The notes under the pieces are model-generated. The model was not told the origin of the DNA. It was given only the letters and a program-made list of their open reading frames with translations, and made no database searches. 64,000 nt of DNA from Geodermatophilus africanus (GTDB lineage: Bacteria > Actinomycetota > Actinomycetes > Mycobacteriales > Geodermatophilaceae), in the NCBI RefSeq assembly GCF_900107105.1, contig NZ_FNOT01000006.1, positions 1 to 64,000 of the forward strand, given 5' to 3'. Within the stretch, counting starts at the first letter, position 1. Each line of letters begins with the position of its first letter. Made by a program: the position numbers and the translations under genes. This document shows positions 1 to 8,806 of the stretch, one piece after another.

Positions 1-54
1 GCCGAACACCGGCGCAGGCTGGGCAGTCGGCAATGGTTCTGCGATGGTGGTCAT
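1..54 (-). CDS. 5' end of a gene leaving the window (unknown product)
   Basis: An ATG on the minus strand at 54-52 opens a frame that stays open to the window edge. It reads MTTIAEPLPTAQPAPVFG, 18 codons. A purine-rich AAGGACG lies just upstream as a possible ribosome binding site. The fragment is too short to name. The 228-bp space to the next gene (55-282) holds nothing else I recognise. Confidence 0.35.
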   Translation of the reverse strand, partial: MTTIAEPLPTAQPAPVFG

Positions 55-282
55 CGCCGTCCTTGTCACTTGACCGGTCGGGGCGGCACGCACCGCCGAG
101 CGAGCGGACAAGACAGTGACGGGTGCTTGCTGGCACAAGCTCCTATGAGGTCACGAACCCTCGACCGGTGAGTGCAAACGAGCCCCGCAGCGGACCGAAC
201 CGACAGATCGGCTTGAAGACCCGAAGTCAGTCAGGCGCTGGGTCAGGAACGACCGCTGCGGGGCTCTCCCACATCCTCACTG

Positions 283-1644
283 TCAGGCGCTGAGCGACCG
301 CTGCGCCGGCACGGCGACGGCCGGCTCGGCCCGCGGGACGTCGGCGCTGCGCCCGGCGAGCAGGGCCGCGGTGGCCGGCGTCACGGGCCGGTCGCCGCGA
401 ACGACGGCGATCCGGGCCGGTGCCGCGACCGGTGCGGCCGGTGCGGCCGCGGCCGGCCGGCGCGTCGGGAGGACCCGGCGCAGTCCCTTGCGGGCCGGCT
501 CCTCGACGAAGCGGTGGGCCAGGTGCGCCAGGACGAACGTCGACAGCAGCACCGGGGCCAGCAGCAGCGCCCACAGCGAGGTGCCGGCGGCGATCTTCGG
601 CCACCAGTCCATCAGGGTCCAGAAGACCTCGAACACCGGGATGTGCACCAGGTACAGGCCGAAGGAGATCCGGCCGCCGTGCACCACGGACTCCCGGGAC
701 AGCAGGGCGCTCAGGCCGGTGCGGGAGAGGGCGAGGGCTCCCACGAGCACGGGGAAGAACAGGACGACGATGCCGCCGAACGCGGAGTGGTCGTTGTCGA
801 TCCCCCGCCAGTCGCCCCACCACAGGCCGACGGCGACGGCGCCGAGGCTGGCCAGGGCCCAGGTGGCGGCGGCGGCCTCGACGCGCGGGGTCCGGCGCAC
901 CCGGCGGACCACCAGGCAGGTGAGGGCGCCGGCCAGGAACGCCGCGCCGATGCGCAGCAGCCAGGACCACGCGATCACCGGCCCACCATGGACGTAGGTG
1001 GTGTAGGCCAGGGGCACCATGAGCAGGACGGCGGTGGCCCCGAGCAGCACCAGCGGCGCGTTGCGGACCCGCCAGAGCAGCAGCGCGACCAGCGGGAAGG
1101 CGACGTAGGCCAGCCACTCGGCGCTGATCGACCAGGCCGAGCCCATCCACGATTCGCCGCCCGAGGCGGGGTACCACCACAGCTGGACCATCGTGAGCTG
1201 GAGCAGGAAGTTCCAGACGTCGAGCACCGGCTGCTGCACCTGGTAGGCGACGACCCCGTCGGTCACCCGGGTGGCCTTGATCAGCAGCCAGCCGCCGTAG
1301 ACGACGGTGACCAGGGCGTACACCGGCCAGATGCGGCAGACCCGGGCCCAGAGGAAGGTCCCGGCCTCGCGTACCGAGGGCGTGCGGCCGACGCGCTCGA
1401 GGTAGGTCAGCGTGATCACGAAGCCGCTGAGGACGAAGAACAGGTCCACGCCGGTGGCGCCGGCGCGGATCACCGGCCGGAGCGGCTCCCAGTAGCCGTC
1501 GTACCCGAGGCCGGGCGTGAACTGGAAGTGGTAGACGACCACCCAGACGGCCGCGACCGCCCGCAGGCCGGTCAGCGACCGGATTTCCCCCGAGCCGACC
1601 GGCTGCGCACCGCCCGCTCGGATCGCCTGAGCTGGTGTGGACAC
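283..1644 (-). CDS. OafA-type integral-membrane O-acyltransferase (paralogue 1 of 3)
   Basis: Predicted 453-residue multi-pass membrane acyltransferase of the acyltransferase-3 family, which moves acyl groups (often acetyl) onto extracytoplasmic sugars or lipids. Seen: the family start EIRSLTGLRAVAAVW (about residues 20-34) running into a His around residue 39, the loop DLFFVLSGFVI around residue 68, roughly ten hydrophobic segments, and the C-terminal membrane-proximal RFVEEPARKGLR. The basic Ala/Pro-rich tail (about 395-453) looks disordered and cytoplasmic. The gene is monocistronic and diverges from the GtrA gene across 264 bp. Two close paralogues lie at 2393-3832 and 8807-10165. The acceptor is unknown; nearby GtrA suggests surface polysaccharide work (inference). 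Confidence 0.85.
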   Translation of the reverse strand: MSTPAQAIRAGGAQPVGSGEIRSLTGLRAVAAVWVVVYHFQFTPGLGYDGYWEPLRPVIRAGATGVDLFFVLSGFVITLTYLERVGRTPSVREAGTFLWARVCRIWPVYALVTVVYGGWLLIKATRVTDGVVAYQVQQPVLDVWNFLLQLTMVQLWWYPASGGESWMGSAWSISAEWLAYVAFPLVALLLWRVRNAPLVLLGATAVLLMVPLAYTTYVHGGPVIAWSWLLRIGAAFLAGALTCLVVRRVRRTPRVEAAAATWALASLGAVAVGLWWGDWRGIDNDHSAFGGIVVLFFPVLVGALALSRTGLSALLSRESVVHGGRISFGLYLVHIPVFEVFWTLMDWWPKIAAGTSLWALLLAPVLLSTFVLAHLAHRFVEEPARKGLRRVLPTRRPAAAAPAAPVAAPARIAVVRGDRPVTPATAALLAGRSADVPRAEPAVAVPAQRSLSA

Positions 1645-1894
1645 GCGGATCTCCCTCGCTGCCGTCTTCGACTACAGGGCGCTCATGTCCCGTGACAGGA
1701 ACGTAATCAAAGTGCGGCGACGTGTTGAGTTGACGACACGACAGAGATCCCCCGCCGGCATGGCAACACCTGCCGGAGTCCGGCCGTCCGACGCGCCTCC
1801 TGGACCGGACGGGGGACGAGTCGTCCGGTGCCACCCGGGCGCGGGGAGCGCGACCCGGTCGAGGCGCTCGCAGGTCCGCTCGCGCCCGGACGCG

Positions 1895-1900
1895 TACCCT
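1895..1900 (+). promoter_or_regulatory. Candidate -10 hexamer (TACCCT) for the GtrA gene
   Basis: TACCCT ends 8 nt before the GTG at 1909, the spacing expected for a leaderless actinobacterial transcript. No convincing -35 is visible. Confidence 0.35.
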
Positions 1901-1908
1901 GGCCCTTC

Positions 1909-2364
1909 GTGACTGCCGTCTCCGAGCGCGCGCCGCGCCGCAGCCGCTCCCTGGGGTCCGTCGTCCGCCACCTCGGGGCCTTCGGTGTCGTCGGCGGGGT
2001 CGGCTTCGTCATCGAGGTCGGGCTCTTCCAGCTGCTCTACGGGCACCTGGGCAGCGGCGCGGTCGTCGCGAAGGCGGTGGCGACGATCGTGGCGATGACC
2101 GTCGCCTTCTTCGGCCACCGACACTGGTCGTTCGCCCACCGGGCGCGCACCGGGTTCAAGCGCGAGTACCCGATGTTCCTGGCCATCAACGGCCTGACGC
2201 TGCTGCTGGGCCTGGGGATCGTCGCCTTCGCCCGCTACGGCCTCGACCTGACCAGCGCGTGGGCCCTGCAGGGCGCCAACCTGGTGTCCATCGCCGTCGG
2301 CACCGTCGTGCGCTACCTCATGTACCGACGCTGGGTCTTCCCGGCCGCCGACGCCGTCGGCTGA
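1909..2364 (+). CDS. GtrA family membrane protein
   Basis: Small four-helix membrane protein, 151 residues from GTG at 1909. GtrA-family proteins are thought to flip or assist flipping of polyprenyl-linked sugars used to modify surface glycans. Seen: four hydrophobic segments, the family motif FFGHRHWSF between helices 2 and 3, and the C-terminal VVRYLMYRRWVF, both typical of the family. I prefer GTG 1909 to an upstream in-frame ATG at 1828 because a TACCCT hexamer sits 8 nt before it and homologues begin near the first helix. It converges on the acyltransferase at 2393-3832 with a 28-bp gap. A GtrA gene also occurs near birA in M. tuberculosis (Rv3277, recalled). Confidence 0.85.
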   Translation: MTAVSERAPRRSRSLGSVVRHLGAFGVVGGVGFVIEVGLFQLLYGHLGSGAVVAKAVATIVAMTVAFFGHRHWSFAHRARTGFKREYPMFLAINGLTLLLGLGIVAFARYGLDLTSAWALQGANLVSIAVGTVVRYLMYRRWVFPAADAVG

Positions 2365-2392
2365 CCGCCGGGACACTCCCGACGGACCGGCC

Positions 2393-3832
2393 TCAGCGGC
2401 GCCGGCCGGCCGCCGGCGCCTCCTCCGCGGCTCGCGGGGCACCCGCGGGCCGCACCGAGGGAGCCGCCGCGCGCGGCCTCGGGGGCGCGTCGAGGGGCCA
2501 CGGACGGGCGAGGGCACCGGTCACCGGGGCCGGCCAGCGCGACGTGGCCGCCTCCTCCGCGGACGCCGGGCCGGTCGCCGCGGGCGGCCGCTGAGCAGGG
2601 ACGCCCGTGTCGAGCGCACGCCGCCCGCCCCAAAGGCGGACCAGCCGGCGCCGGGCCGGCTCCTCGACGCCGTGGTGGAGCCCGGCGGCGCCGAGGAAGC
2701 AGAGCGCGATCAGCACGGGCACCACCAGGGCACCCCCCGGCGTGTGGGCGCCCCAGCCGGGAGCGGCCGGGTCGCGCCCGAGCACGGCCATGCCGACGTC
2801 CCGCACCACCCAGTGCACGAGGTAGAGGCAGTAGGAGATGCGGCCGCCGTAGACCATGGCGTCCCTCGACAGGAACCGCGCCGCGCCACCGTCGGTCAGA
2901 GCCAGCCCGGCGATGAGCGGCGGCCAGCACAGCACCGCCACGGCCGCGTACTTGCCGACCTCGCCACCGGCCGCCAGGTCCTGGCCGGACCGCCAGTTGG
3001 CCCACAGCAGGACGACGGCCCCGACCACCAGGCCGGCCGTCGTGAGCCGGCGGCCCCACCGCTCGCCGCGCTCGGTGCCCTCCAGCCCGGCGACGGCGCA
3101 GGAGCCGAGGATGCCGGCGGTGAAGCTGCAGGCGATGCGCAGCACCCAATTCATCTCGATGTCGTCGGTGCCGTGCAGGAAGGCCGTCAGGGCCAGCGGG
3201 GACATCGCCGCGGTCGCGAGGACCAGGTTGGCCGCCGGGTGCGCCCGGAGGAGGGGGCGCATCGCCAGCGCCAGCACCGGGAAGGCCAGGTAGGCCAGCC
3301 ACTCGGCACTGATCGACCAGCCCGGCGCGACGTAGCTGACGTCGATGAGCGAGGACTCGCCCCACATCTGCGTCATGGTCACCTGGCGGAGCAGGGTCGT
3401 GAGCTCCAGCGGCGGGTGCCCGCTGACGACGTTCGGGTTCAGCCCCAGCCGGGGGCACACCACGAGCCAGGCGCAGGCCACCACCGTGACCGCCATCCAC
3501 GCCGGCCACACCCGGGCGAAGCGGTTGAGCACGAACCGGGCCGCGCCTGCGGTCGACCAGCGCCGGCCGCACTCGTCGAGGTAGCTGCGCGCGATGACGA
3601 AGCCGCTGAGCACGAAGAACAGCTCCACGCCGATCCAGCCGGCGCTGAGGACGGCGTGCACACTGGGCAGCTGCTCGACGTAGGGCACGAGCTGGCCTTC
3701 GAAGTGGAACAGGACGACCCACGTGGCGGCGACGACGCGCAGCCCGGTCAGCGCCCGGATCTCCGACCGGGACCGGCGCACGGCACCCGTCGCCTGCGGA
3801 CTGGGGGCGACCGTGCGTGGCGCGACGGACAT
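2393..3832 (-). CDS. OafA-type integral-membrane O-acyltransferase (paralogue 2 of 3)
   Basis: Predicted 479-residue acyltransferase-3 membrane protein. It starts MSVAPRTVAPSPQ and repeats the features of paralogue 1: EIRALTGLRVVAATW (about 24-38), ELFFVLSGFVIARSYL, a WSISAEWLAYLAFP motif near residue 180, and EEPARRRLVRLW before a long Pro/Ala/Arg-rich tail (about 410-479). The donor is probably acetyl-CoA and the acceptor an envelope glycan or lipid (family knowledge); the real substrate cannot be read from the sequence. The 181 bp between it and sbcC hold no other gene. Confidence 0.85.
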   Translation of the reverse strand: MSVAPRTVAPSPQATGAVRRSRSEIRALTGLRVVAATWVVLFHFEGQLVPYVEQLPSVHAVLSAGWIGVELFFVLSGFVIARSYLDECGRRWSTAGAARFVLNRFARVWPAWMAVTVVACAWLVVCPRLGLNPNVVSGHPPLELTTLLRQVTMTQMWGESSLIDVSYVAPGWSISAEWLAYLAFPVLALAMRPLLRAHPAANLVLATAAMSPLALTAFLHGTDDIEMNWVLRIACSFTAGILGSCAVAGLEGTERGERWGRRLTTAGLVVGAVVLLWANWRSGQDLAAGGEVGKYAAVAVLCWPPLIAGLALTDGGAARFLSRDAMVYGGRISYCLYLVHWVVRDVGMAVLGRDPAAPGWGAHTPGGALVVPVLIALCFLGAAGLHHGVEEPARRRLVRLWGGRRALDTGVPAQRPPAATGPASAEEAATSRWPAPVTGALARPWPLDAPPRPRAAAPSVRPAGAPRAAEEAPAAGRRR

Positions 3833-4013
3833 GGGCGTCTCCCGGGGAGGGCGTGGAGGCGGGCTCCGGACCTGTGGGCTCCCTGGACGTTAGTGACGCT
3901 GCGCGCACGGTCGTTGACTCGAAAAGCACCGACAACCGTGGGCGTTCGGGCAGGAACTGCCAGGAGTGCCACTCCCCCGTCACACCCTCCCCAGCGGCCC
4001 CGCGGACCCGGGC

Positions 4014-6974
4014 TCAGCTCGCCAGGCGGGACCCGTGCCGGCCGGCGACGACCTCCAACCGGGTGGGGATGCGGGTGCGCAGCTCCTCCAGGTGGCTGAT
4101 GACGCCGACCGTCCGGCCACCCCGGCGCAGCTCGTCGAGCACGTTCATGACCGCGTCGAGGGCGAGCGCGTCGAGCGTGCCGAACCCCTCGTCGACGAAC
4201 AGCGTGTCCATCTGGATGCCGCCGGCCTCGGCGGTGACGACGTCGGCGAGGCCGAGGGCGAGCGCCAGCGACGCCATGAAGCTCTCCCCGCCGGACAGGG
4301 TCTTCGTGGGCCGCCGGGTGCCGGTGTACTCGTCGAAGACGTCCAGGCCCAGCCCGCCCCGGGCGCCGTGCCGAGCCTGCGCGTCGCTGTGCAGGAACGT
4401 GTACCGGCCGCCGGACATCTCCTGCAGCCGCCGGCTGGCGACCTCGGCGACCTGCTCGAGCCGGGCGGCGAGCACGAAGGACTGCAGCCGCATCCGCAGC
4501 GTGTTGGCGCCGCGGCCGTTGACCAGCTCGGCCAGGCCGGCGACCCGACCGGCCCAGGCACGACGCTCGGCGAGCTGCACCTCGGCGGAGACCACCTCCC
4601 CGGCCAGGCCGTCGAGCGCACCGGCGCAGCGCCGCGCCTGCACGAGGGCGGCGACCGCCGCCTCGCGTCGGGCGGTCAGCTCCCCGCAGCGCTCCTGCAG
4701 CGCGGCGACGTCGGGCGGCGGGGCCAGGTCGGTCAGCTGAGGGTCGGCGAGGGTGGCGGCGAGGACCGACCGGCCCTCGTCGTGCTCCCGGAGCCGCCGC
4801 TCGAGGCCGGCCAGCTCCCCGGCCGGGAGCAGGGCGTCGGCGGCGTCGAGCAGGTCGGCGAAGCCGACGCCCGTGGCCCGCTCCCCCGCGGTCTGCCGGG
4901 CGGTCTCGGCGGCCGTCCGGGCGCGCTGCTCCTCGGCCGCGGCGGCCAGCACCGCCTCGCAGCGCTCCGCGTGCCCGGTGAGCCGCCGGACCCGCGCCGG
5001 CAGGTCGGCGTCCTCCCCGCGGGCGGCGTCGAGCCGCGCGGTGAGCTCGGTGAGCGCCTCGGCGCGGCCGTCGCGCTCCGCGGTGCGCCGGTGCAGCTCC
5101 TCGCGGTCGGCCGCGAGCTGCGCCGCCGCGGCGTCACGGCCGGCCTCCCGGGCGGCCAGCTGCCGGCGGGCGGCCTCGGCGCCCTCGGCCAGGGCCGCCA
5201 CCGCCTCCCGCTCGACCCGGGCCCGCTCGGCCCGCGCGACCAGCTCGGCCGCCGGGAGCTCCCCGGCCCGCTCGCGGAGGACGGCGAGCTCGCGCTCGCG
5301 TTGCTCGACGGCCCGGCGGGCGGCGGCAGCGCGCTCCTCGGCCGCGTCGACGACCGCCCGCGCCCGCTCCTCGTCGTCGGCGGCGACGCGGGGGCCGGTG
5401 TGCGTGGCCGGCCGCGGGTGCTCGGTGGCACCGCAGACGGGGCAGTCGGCCCCTGGCGCCAGCCCGGCCGCGAGCTCGGCGGCCATGCCGTCGAGGCGGA
5501 CGGCACGCACCTCGACGAGGGTCTCGCGGGCGTCGACCCACGCGCTCCGCGCGGCCGCCGCGGCCTCGCGCACGGCGGCCAGGTCGGCGGTGACCCGCTC
5601 GGCACGGGTGGCCGCGTCGCGGGCCGCGCGGGCGGCGTCGGCGGCGGCAGCGAGGCCGGGCAGCCGGGCGGCGGCCGCCGAGGCGGCGTCGAGCCGGCGC
5701 TGCGCCTCGGTGACCCGGTCCGGCCAGCCCGCCGCGGCACGGGTGCCCTCCGCGCAGCGGGCGGCCAGCGCCGCGACGTCCCGGTCCAGCCGGGCGACCT
5801 CGCGGGTGAGTCCCGCGGCCCGGTCGGCCTCGGGCACCAGCGCGCGGGCCGCCGCCGCCTGGTCGCGCAGCTCGCGGGCCAGCAGCGTGTCGGCGTCGCG
5901 CTCGTCGGCCACCCCGGCCCAGGCGGCCCGCGCCGACTCCAGCGCGGCGGCCGCGGCCTCGGCGGCCAGCGCCGTCCGGCCGGCGGTCTCCAGCACGTCG
6001 CGCAGCGCCTCGGCCCGGCGTCCGGCGTCGGCCCGGGACCGCAGCGGGGTCAGCCGTTCCTCCGCCGCGTCGAGCCCGGCCAGCTCCGCGCGGGCCCGGT
6101 CGCGCCGGGCGTGCCGGTCGGCCAGGGCCCGGGCCTCGGCCAGCTCGCCGTCCAGGCGCGCGCCCTCCGCGGCCGCCGCCTCGGCCGCCGCGGTCGCGGT
6201 GGCCAGGTCGCCGGCGGCGCGGGCGCGCACGGTGGCGACCCACGCGCCGACCGACGCCCCGGGCTGCGCGCCGACCAGCTCGGGCGCCAGCTCCTCGGGC
6301 ACGCCGACGTCGGCGATCTGCGCGACCCGGTGCAGCAGGGTGCTGATCCGGTGCCGGTCGGCGCGGAGCGACTCCTCCGCGGCGCGCCGCTCGCCGGCCA
6401 GCCAGTCCTCGGCGCGGGCGAAGCGGCCCACGTCGAAGAGGGTGCGCAGCAGCCGGGCGCGGTCCTCGGGCTCGGCCCGCAGGAAGCGGGCGAAGTCGCC
6501 CTGCGGGAGCAGCACCACCTGGCAGAACTGCTCGGCGGACAGGCCCAGCCGCACCCGCAGGTACTCCGAGCCCTCGTCGATGCGGGTGCTCACCGGCTGC
6601 CACACGCCGCCGTCCCAGCGCTGCACGGTCAGCCGGGCCTGTTCGGTGGTCTCACCGGCGCCGCGCTTCTTCGGCCGGGTCTGCTCGGGCCGGCGGACGA
6701 CGAGCAGCCGCTCCCCTGCCAGGGTCAGCTCGCAGCACACCTCGGTGCGGGTGGCGGCGTCGGCGTGGTCGCTGCGCAGCCGCTTCTCCTCGCCGCGCGC
6801 GCCCGGGACGGTTCCGTACAGCGCGTAGACCACGGCGTCGAGCAGCGTCGTCTTGCCCGCGCCCGTGGGACCCCACAGCAGGAACAGCCCGTCGCGGGCG
6901 ACGGCGTCCACGTCGACGGTCTCGGTGCCGGCGAAGGGACCGAACGCGGTGATCGACAGCGAGTGCAGCCTCAC
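4014..6974 (-). CDS. sbcC: Nuclease SbcCD subunit C (SMC-like ATPase)
   Basis: Large subunit of the SbcCD (Rad50-Mre11) nuclease that cuts hairpin and protein-blocked DNA ends. From the GTG at 6974 it is 986 residues. Seen: Walker A GPTGAGKTT at residues 35-43, a very long Ala/Glu/Arg-rich coiled coil, a zinc hook CPVC at residues 511-514 exactly mid-protein, then a second ATPase half with the signature LSGGESFMASLALALGL and Walker B LFVDEGFGTLD. The start is fixed by coupling: its GTG overlaps the sbcD stop (GTGA), and VRLHSLSITAFGPF matches the family N-terminus. A longer in-frame reading to 7385 is only a shadow of sbcD. Confidence 0.93.
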   Translation of the reverse strand: MRLHSLSITAFGPFAGTETVDVDAVARDGLFLLWGPTGAGKTTLLDAVVYALYGTVPGARGEEKRLRSDHADAATRTEVCCELTLAGERLLVVRRPEQTRPKKRGAGETTEQARLTVQRWDGGVWQPVSTRIDEGSEYLRVRLGLSAEQFCQVVLLPQGDFARFLRAEPEDRARLLRTLFDVGRFARAEDWLAGERRAAEESLRADRHRISTLLHRVAQIADVGVPEELAPELVGAQPGASVGAWVATVRARAAGDLATATAAAEAAAAEGARLDGELAEARALADRHARRDRARAELAGLDAAEERLTPLRSRADAGRRAEALRDVLETAGRTALAAEAAAAALESARAAWAGVADERDADTLLARELRDQAAAARALVPEADRAAGLTREVARLDRDVAALAARCAEGTRAAAGWPDRVTEAQRRLDAASAAAARLPGLAAAADAARAARDAATRAERVTADLAAVREAAAAARSAWVDARETLVEVRAVRLDGMAAELAAGLAPGADCPVCGATEHPRPATHTGPRVAADDEERARAVVDAAEERAAAARRAVEQRERELAVLRERAGELPAAELVARAERARVEREAVAALAEGAEAARRQLAAREAGRDAAAAQLAADREELHRRTAERDGRAEALTELTARLDAARGEDADLPARVRRLTGHAERCEAVLAAAAEEQRARTAAETARQTAGERATGVGFADLLDAADALLPAGELAGLERRLREHDEGRSVLAATLADPQLTDLAPPPDVAALQERCGELTARREAAVAALVQARRCAGALDGLAGEVVSAEVQLAERRAWAGRVAGLAELVNGRGANTLRMRLQSFVLAARLEQVAEVASRRLQEMSGGRYTFLHSDAQARHGARGGLGLDVFDEYTGTRRPTKTLSGGESFMASLALALGLADVVTAEAGGIQMDTLFVDEGFGTLDALALDAVMNVLDELRRGGRTVGVISHLEELRTRIPTRLEVVAGRHGSRLAS

Positions 6975-8122
6975 TGGACGAGCTCCTCCCGGGCCGCGGC
7001 GCCGAGGGCCCGGACCAGCAGGTCGCGCTCGACGTCGCTCATCGCGATGCCGTTGCGGACGTGGCTGACGAACTCCCGGGCCACCTCCAGGTCGCTGCGT
7101 CCGCGCAGCCGCTCCTGGTAGCTGCGCCCGTCGCCCCCGCCGGCGCTGCCGGTCCACTCCAGGTGCACGCAGTGCCGGAAGCGGGTCTGCAGCTGCCGCA
7201 TCGGGTCCGACGGGCGGACGTCGTCGGTCAACCGGGCGGAGACGAAGTGCTCTTCGACCGTGGCGTGGGCCGGGTCGGCGAGCAGCTCGTCGAGGGTGCC
7301 GGCGAGCACGGTCAGCGGGCGCGGGGTGGGCAGCGCCAGCGCGCGCACGCCGGCCAGCCCGGCGGCGTCCAGGTCGACCAGCCACACCTGCTTGTCCTGC
7401 CCGGCCTCGCCGAAGGAGTACGCCAGCGGCGACCCGCTGTAGCGCAGCCGCTCGGTGATCGTCTGCGGCCGGTGCAGGTGCCCGAGGGCGACGTAGTCGA
7501 CCCCGTCGAACACCGGCGCGGGCACCAGGTCGACGCCGCCGACGCAGATGTCGCGCTCGCTGTCGCTGGGCACGCCGCCGCCGACGAACGCGTGCGCCAG
7601 CACGACCGACCGGGCGCCGGGGCGCAGGAACAGGTCGCGGCGCACCCGCTCCATCGCCTCGGTCAGCACCGCCTCGTGCGACCGGGCTGCCGACAGACCC
7701 AGCTCGTGCCGGGCGAGCTCCGGCTCCAGGTAGGGCAGCCCGTAGACGGCCACCTCGCCGTGCTCGTCGCGCAGCAGCACCGGCTCGTCGAGCCCGGCGG
7801 TGGTGGCGCGCACGTGCACGCCGGAGCGGGCCATCAGACCCGCCCCGAAGGAGAGCCGCCGCGCCGAGTCGTGGTTGCCCGGCGTGAGGACCACGACGGC
7901 CCCCGCGCTGCGGAGCCGCATCAGCACCCGGTCGAGCACGCCGGTGGCGTCCGCCGAGGGCACCGCGCGGTCGTAGACGTCACCGGCGACGACCACGACG
8001 TCGACGGACTCGGCGACCACGACGTCGGCCAGCCCGGAGAGCACCGCCTCCTGCTCGCGCAACAGGTCGGCACCGTGCAGGGCGCGGCCGATGTGCCAGT
8101 CCGAGGTGTGCAGCAGCCGCAT
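6971..8122 (-). CDS. sbcD: Nuclease SbcCD subunit D (Mre11-like)
   Basis: Metallophosphoesterase subunit of SbcCD, 383 residues. Metal-binding motifs are all visible in order: HTSDWHIGR (residues 5-13), VVAGDVYDR (about 55-63), TPGNHDSARR (about 95-104), VLAHAF and ALGHLHRPQ, followed by the capping domain. The ATG at 8122 is preferred over an in-frame ATG 15 codons earlier because MRLLHTSDWHIGR is the conserved N-terminus and a TACCTT hexamer sits 8 nt upstream. It is the first gene of the sbcDC operon and overlaps sbcC by 4 nt. Confidence 0.94.
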   Translation of the reverse strand: MRLLHTSDWHIGRALHGADLLREQEAVLSGLADVVVAESVDVVVVAGDVYDRAVPSADATGVLDRVLMRLRSAGAVVVLTPGNHDSARRLSFGAGLMARSGVHVRATTAGLDEPVLLRDEHGEVAVYGLPYLEPELARHELGLSAARSHEAVLTEAMERVRRDLFLRPGARSVVLAHAFVGGGVPSDSERDICVGGVDLVPAPVFDGVDYVALGHLHRPQTITERLRYSGSPLAYSFGEAGQDKQVWLVDLDAAGLAGVRALALPTPRPLTVLAGTLDELLADPAHATVEEHFVSARLTDDVRPSDPMRQLQTRFRHCVHLEWTGSAGGGDGRSYQERLRGRSDLEVAREFVSHVRNGIAMSDVERDLLVRALGAAAREELVQ

Positions 8123-8130
8123 GGCCGCAG

Positions 8131-8136
8131 AAGGTA
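8131..8136 (-). promoter_or_regulatory. Candidate -10 hexamer (TACCTT) for sbcDC
   Basis: On the minus strand TACCTT ends 8 nt before the sbcD ATG, consistent with leaderless transcription of the sbcDC operon. Confidence 0.35.
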
Positions 8137-8193
8137 GGTCGGGGTACCGACAGGTTCGCCACGCCACGCCGTGACGGGCCCGTCACACCCGGC

Positions 8194-8778
8194 TCAGAGC
8201 CGGGTGGTGCGCTGCGGGGTGGTCCAGCCGGCGGGGGTCCACCCGTCGTCGTCCCACCCCTGCCGTGGCGGCACGGGGGCGCCGCGCCGGTCGGCGTCCT
8301 CCGCCACCAGCGCGACGAGCAGCTGCTGCACCCCGTCGCTGTCGGGGACCCGCTCGAGCACGGTCGTCCCGCCGTCACCGAGGGTCTCGATGGTCAGCGT
8401 GCCCGAGCGGACCAGCCGCTGACCCAGCGACTGCTGGAAGGAGACGTCGGCGATCCGGGACAGCGCGATGTCACGGCCCCGCCGCGCGAGGACGCCCTCT
8501 CGCAGCAGCAGCCGCTGCGTCGTGATGACGTGGTGCGTGGTGCGCCAGCGCAGCACCGGCCGGAGGACGGCGACGACGAGGACCAGCAGCGCGACCCCCG
8601 CCAGCACCGCCCGCACCGTGCCCTGGGAGGGGCCGGCGGGCATTAGTGCTGCACCGAAGGAGGTGCCACCCACCACGAGCAGCAGGACGGCGACCGGCCG
8701 GGCGAGGGTCAGCCAGTGCGGGTGCAGGTGCCGGACGACCTCTTCGTCCTCGGCGAGCAGCTTGTCCGGGTAGGGCAC
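8194..8778 (-). CDS. PH (bPH_2) domain membrane protein
   Basis: 194-residue protein with two adjacent membrane helices (about residues 25-43 and 50-72) followed by a bacterial PH-like domain: TTHHVITTQRLLLREGVLARR, then DIALSRIADVSFQQSLGQR and GTLTIETLGDGG. These are hallmarks of the YdbS/YdbT-like bPH_2 family, whose function is largely unknown and may be envelope-related. I take GTG at 8778 (VPYPDKLLAEDEEV), since conserved family sequence starts there; an upstream ATG at 8871 would run into the next gene. The tail is short and Trp/Thr-rich. A PH-domain gene next to birA also occurs in mycobacteria (Rv3278c, recalled). Confidence 0.8.
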   Translation of the reverse strand: MPYPDKLLAEDEEVVRHLHPHWLTLARPVAVLLLVVGGTSFGAALMPAGPSQGTVRAVLAGVALLVLVVAVLRPVLRWRTTHHVITTQRLLLREGVLARRGRDIALSRIADVSFQQSLGQRLVRSGTLTIETLGDGGTTVLERVPDSDGVQQLLVALVAEDADRRGAPVPPRQGWDDDGWTPAGWTTPQRTTRL

Positions 8779-8806
8779 CCGGACAGGATCGCCCGGCCGG
8801 GCGTCG

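Noticed and set aside
1645-1908. A small gene in the 264-bp divergent space between acyltransferase 1 and the GtrA gene
   Set aside because: The short frames there have no RBS, no conserved sequence and cross the likely promoter of both genes.
2313-3983. 556-residue minus-strand frame overlapping acyltransferase 2
   Set aside because: Arg/Gly-rich frame-shifted shadow of the acyltransferase gene.
4753-6828. Long plus-strand frame rich in Ser/Ala/Arg opposite sbcC
   Set aside because: It is the antisense shadow of a GC-rich gene with biased third positions; no conserved motif or RBS.
4014-8122. Defence island built around SbcCD
   Set aside because: Neighbours are acyltransferases, a PH-domain protein and birA, with no nuclease/ATPase defence partners; SbcCD is an ordinary repair complex.
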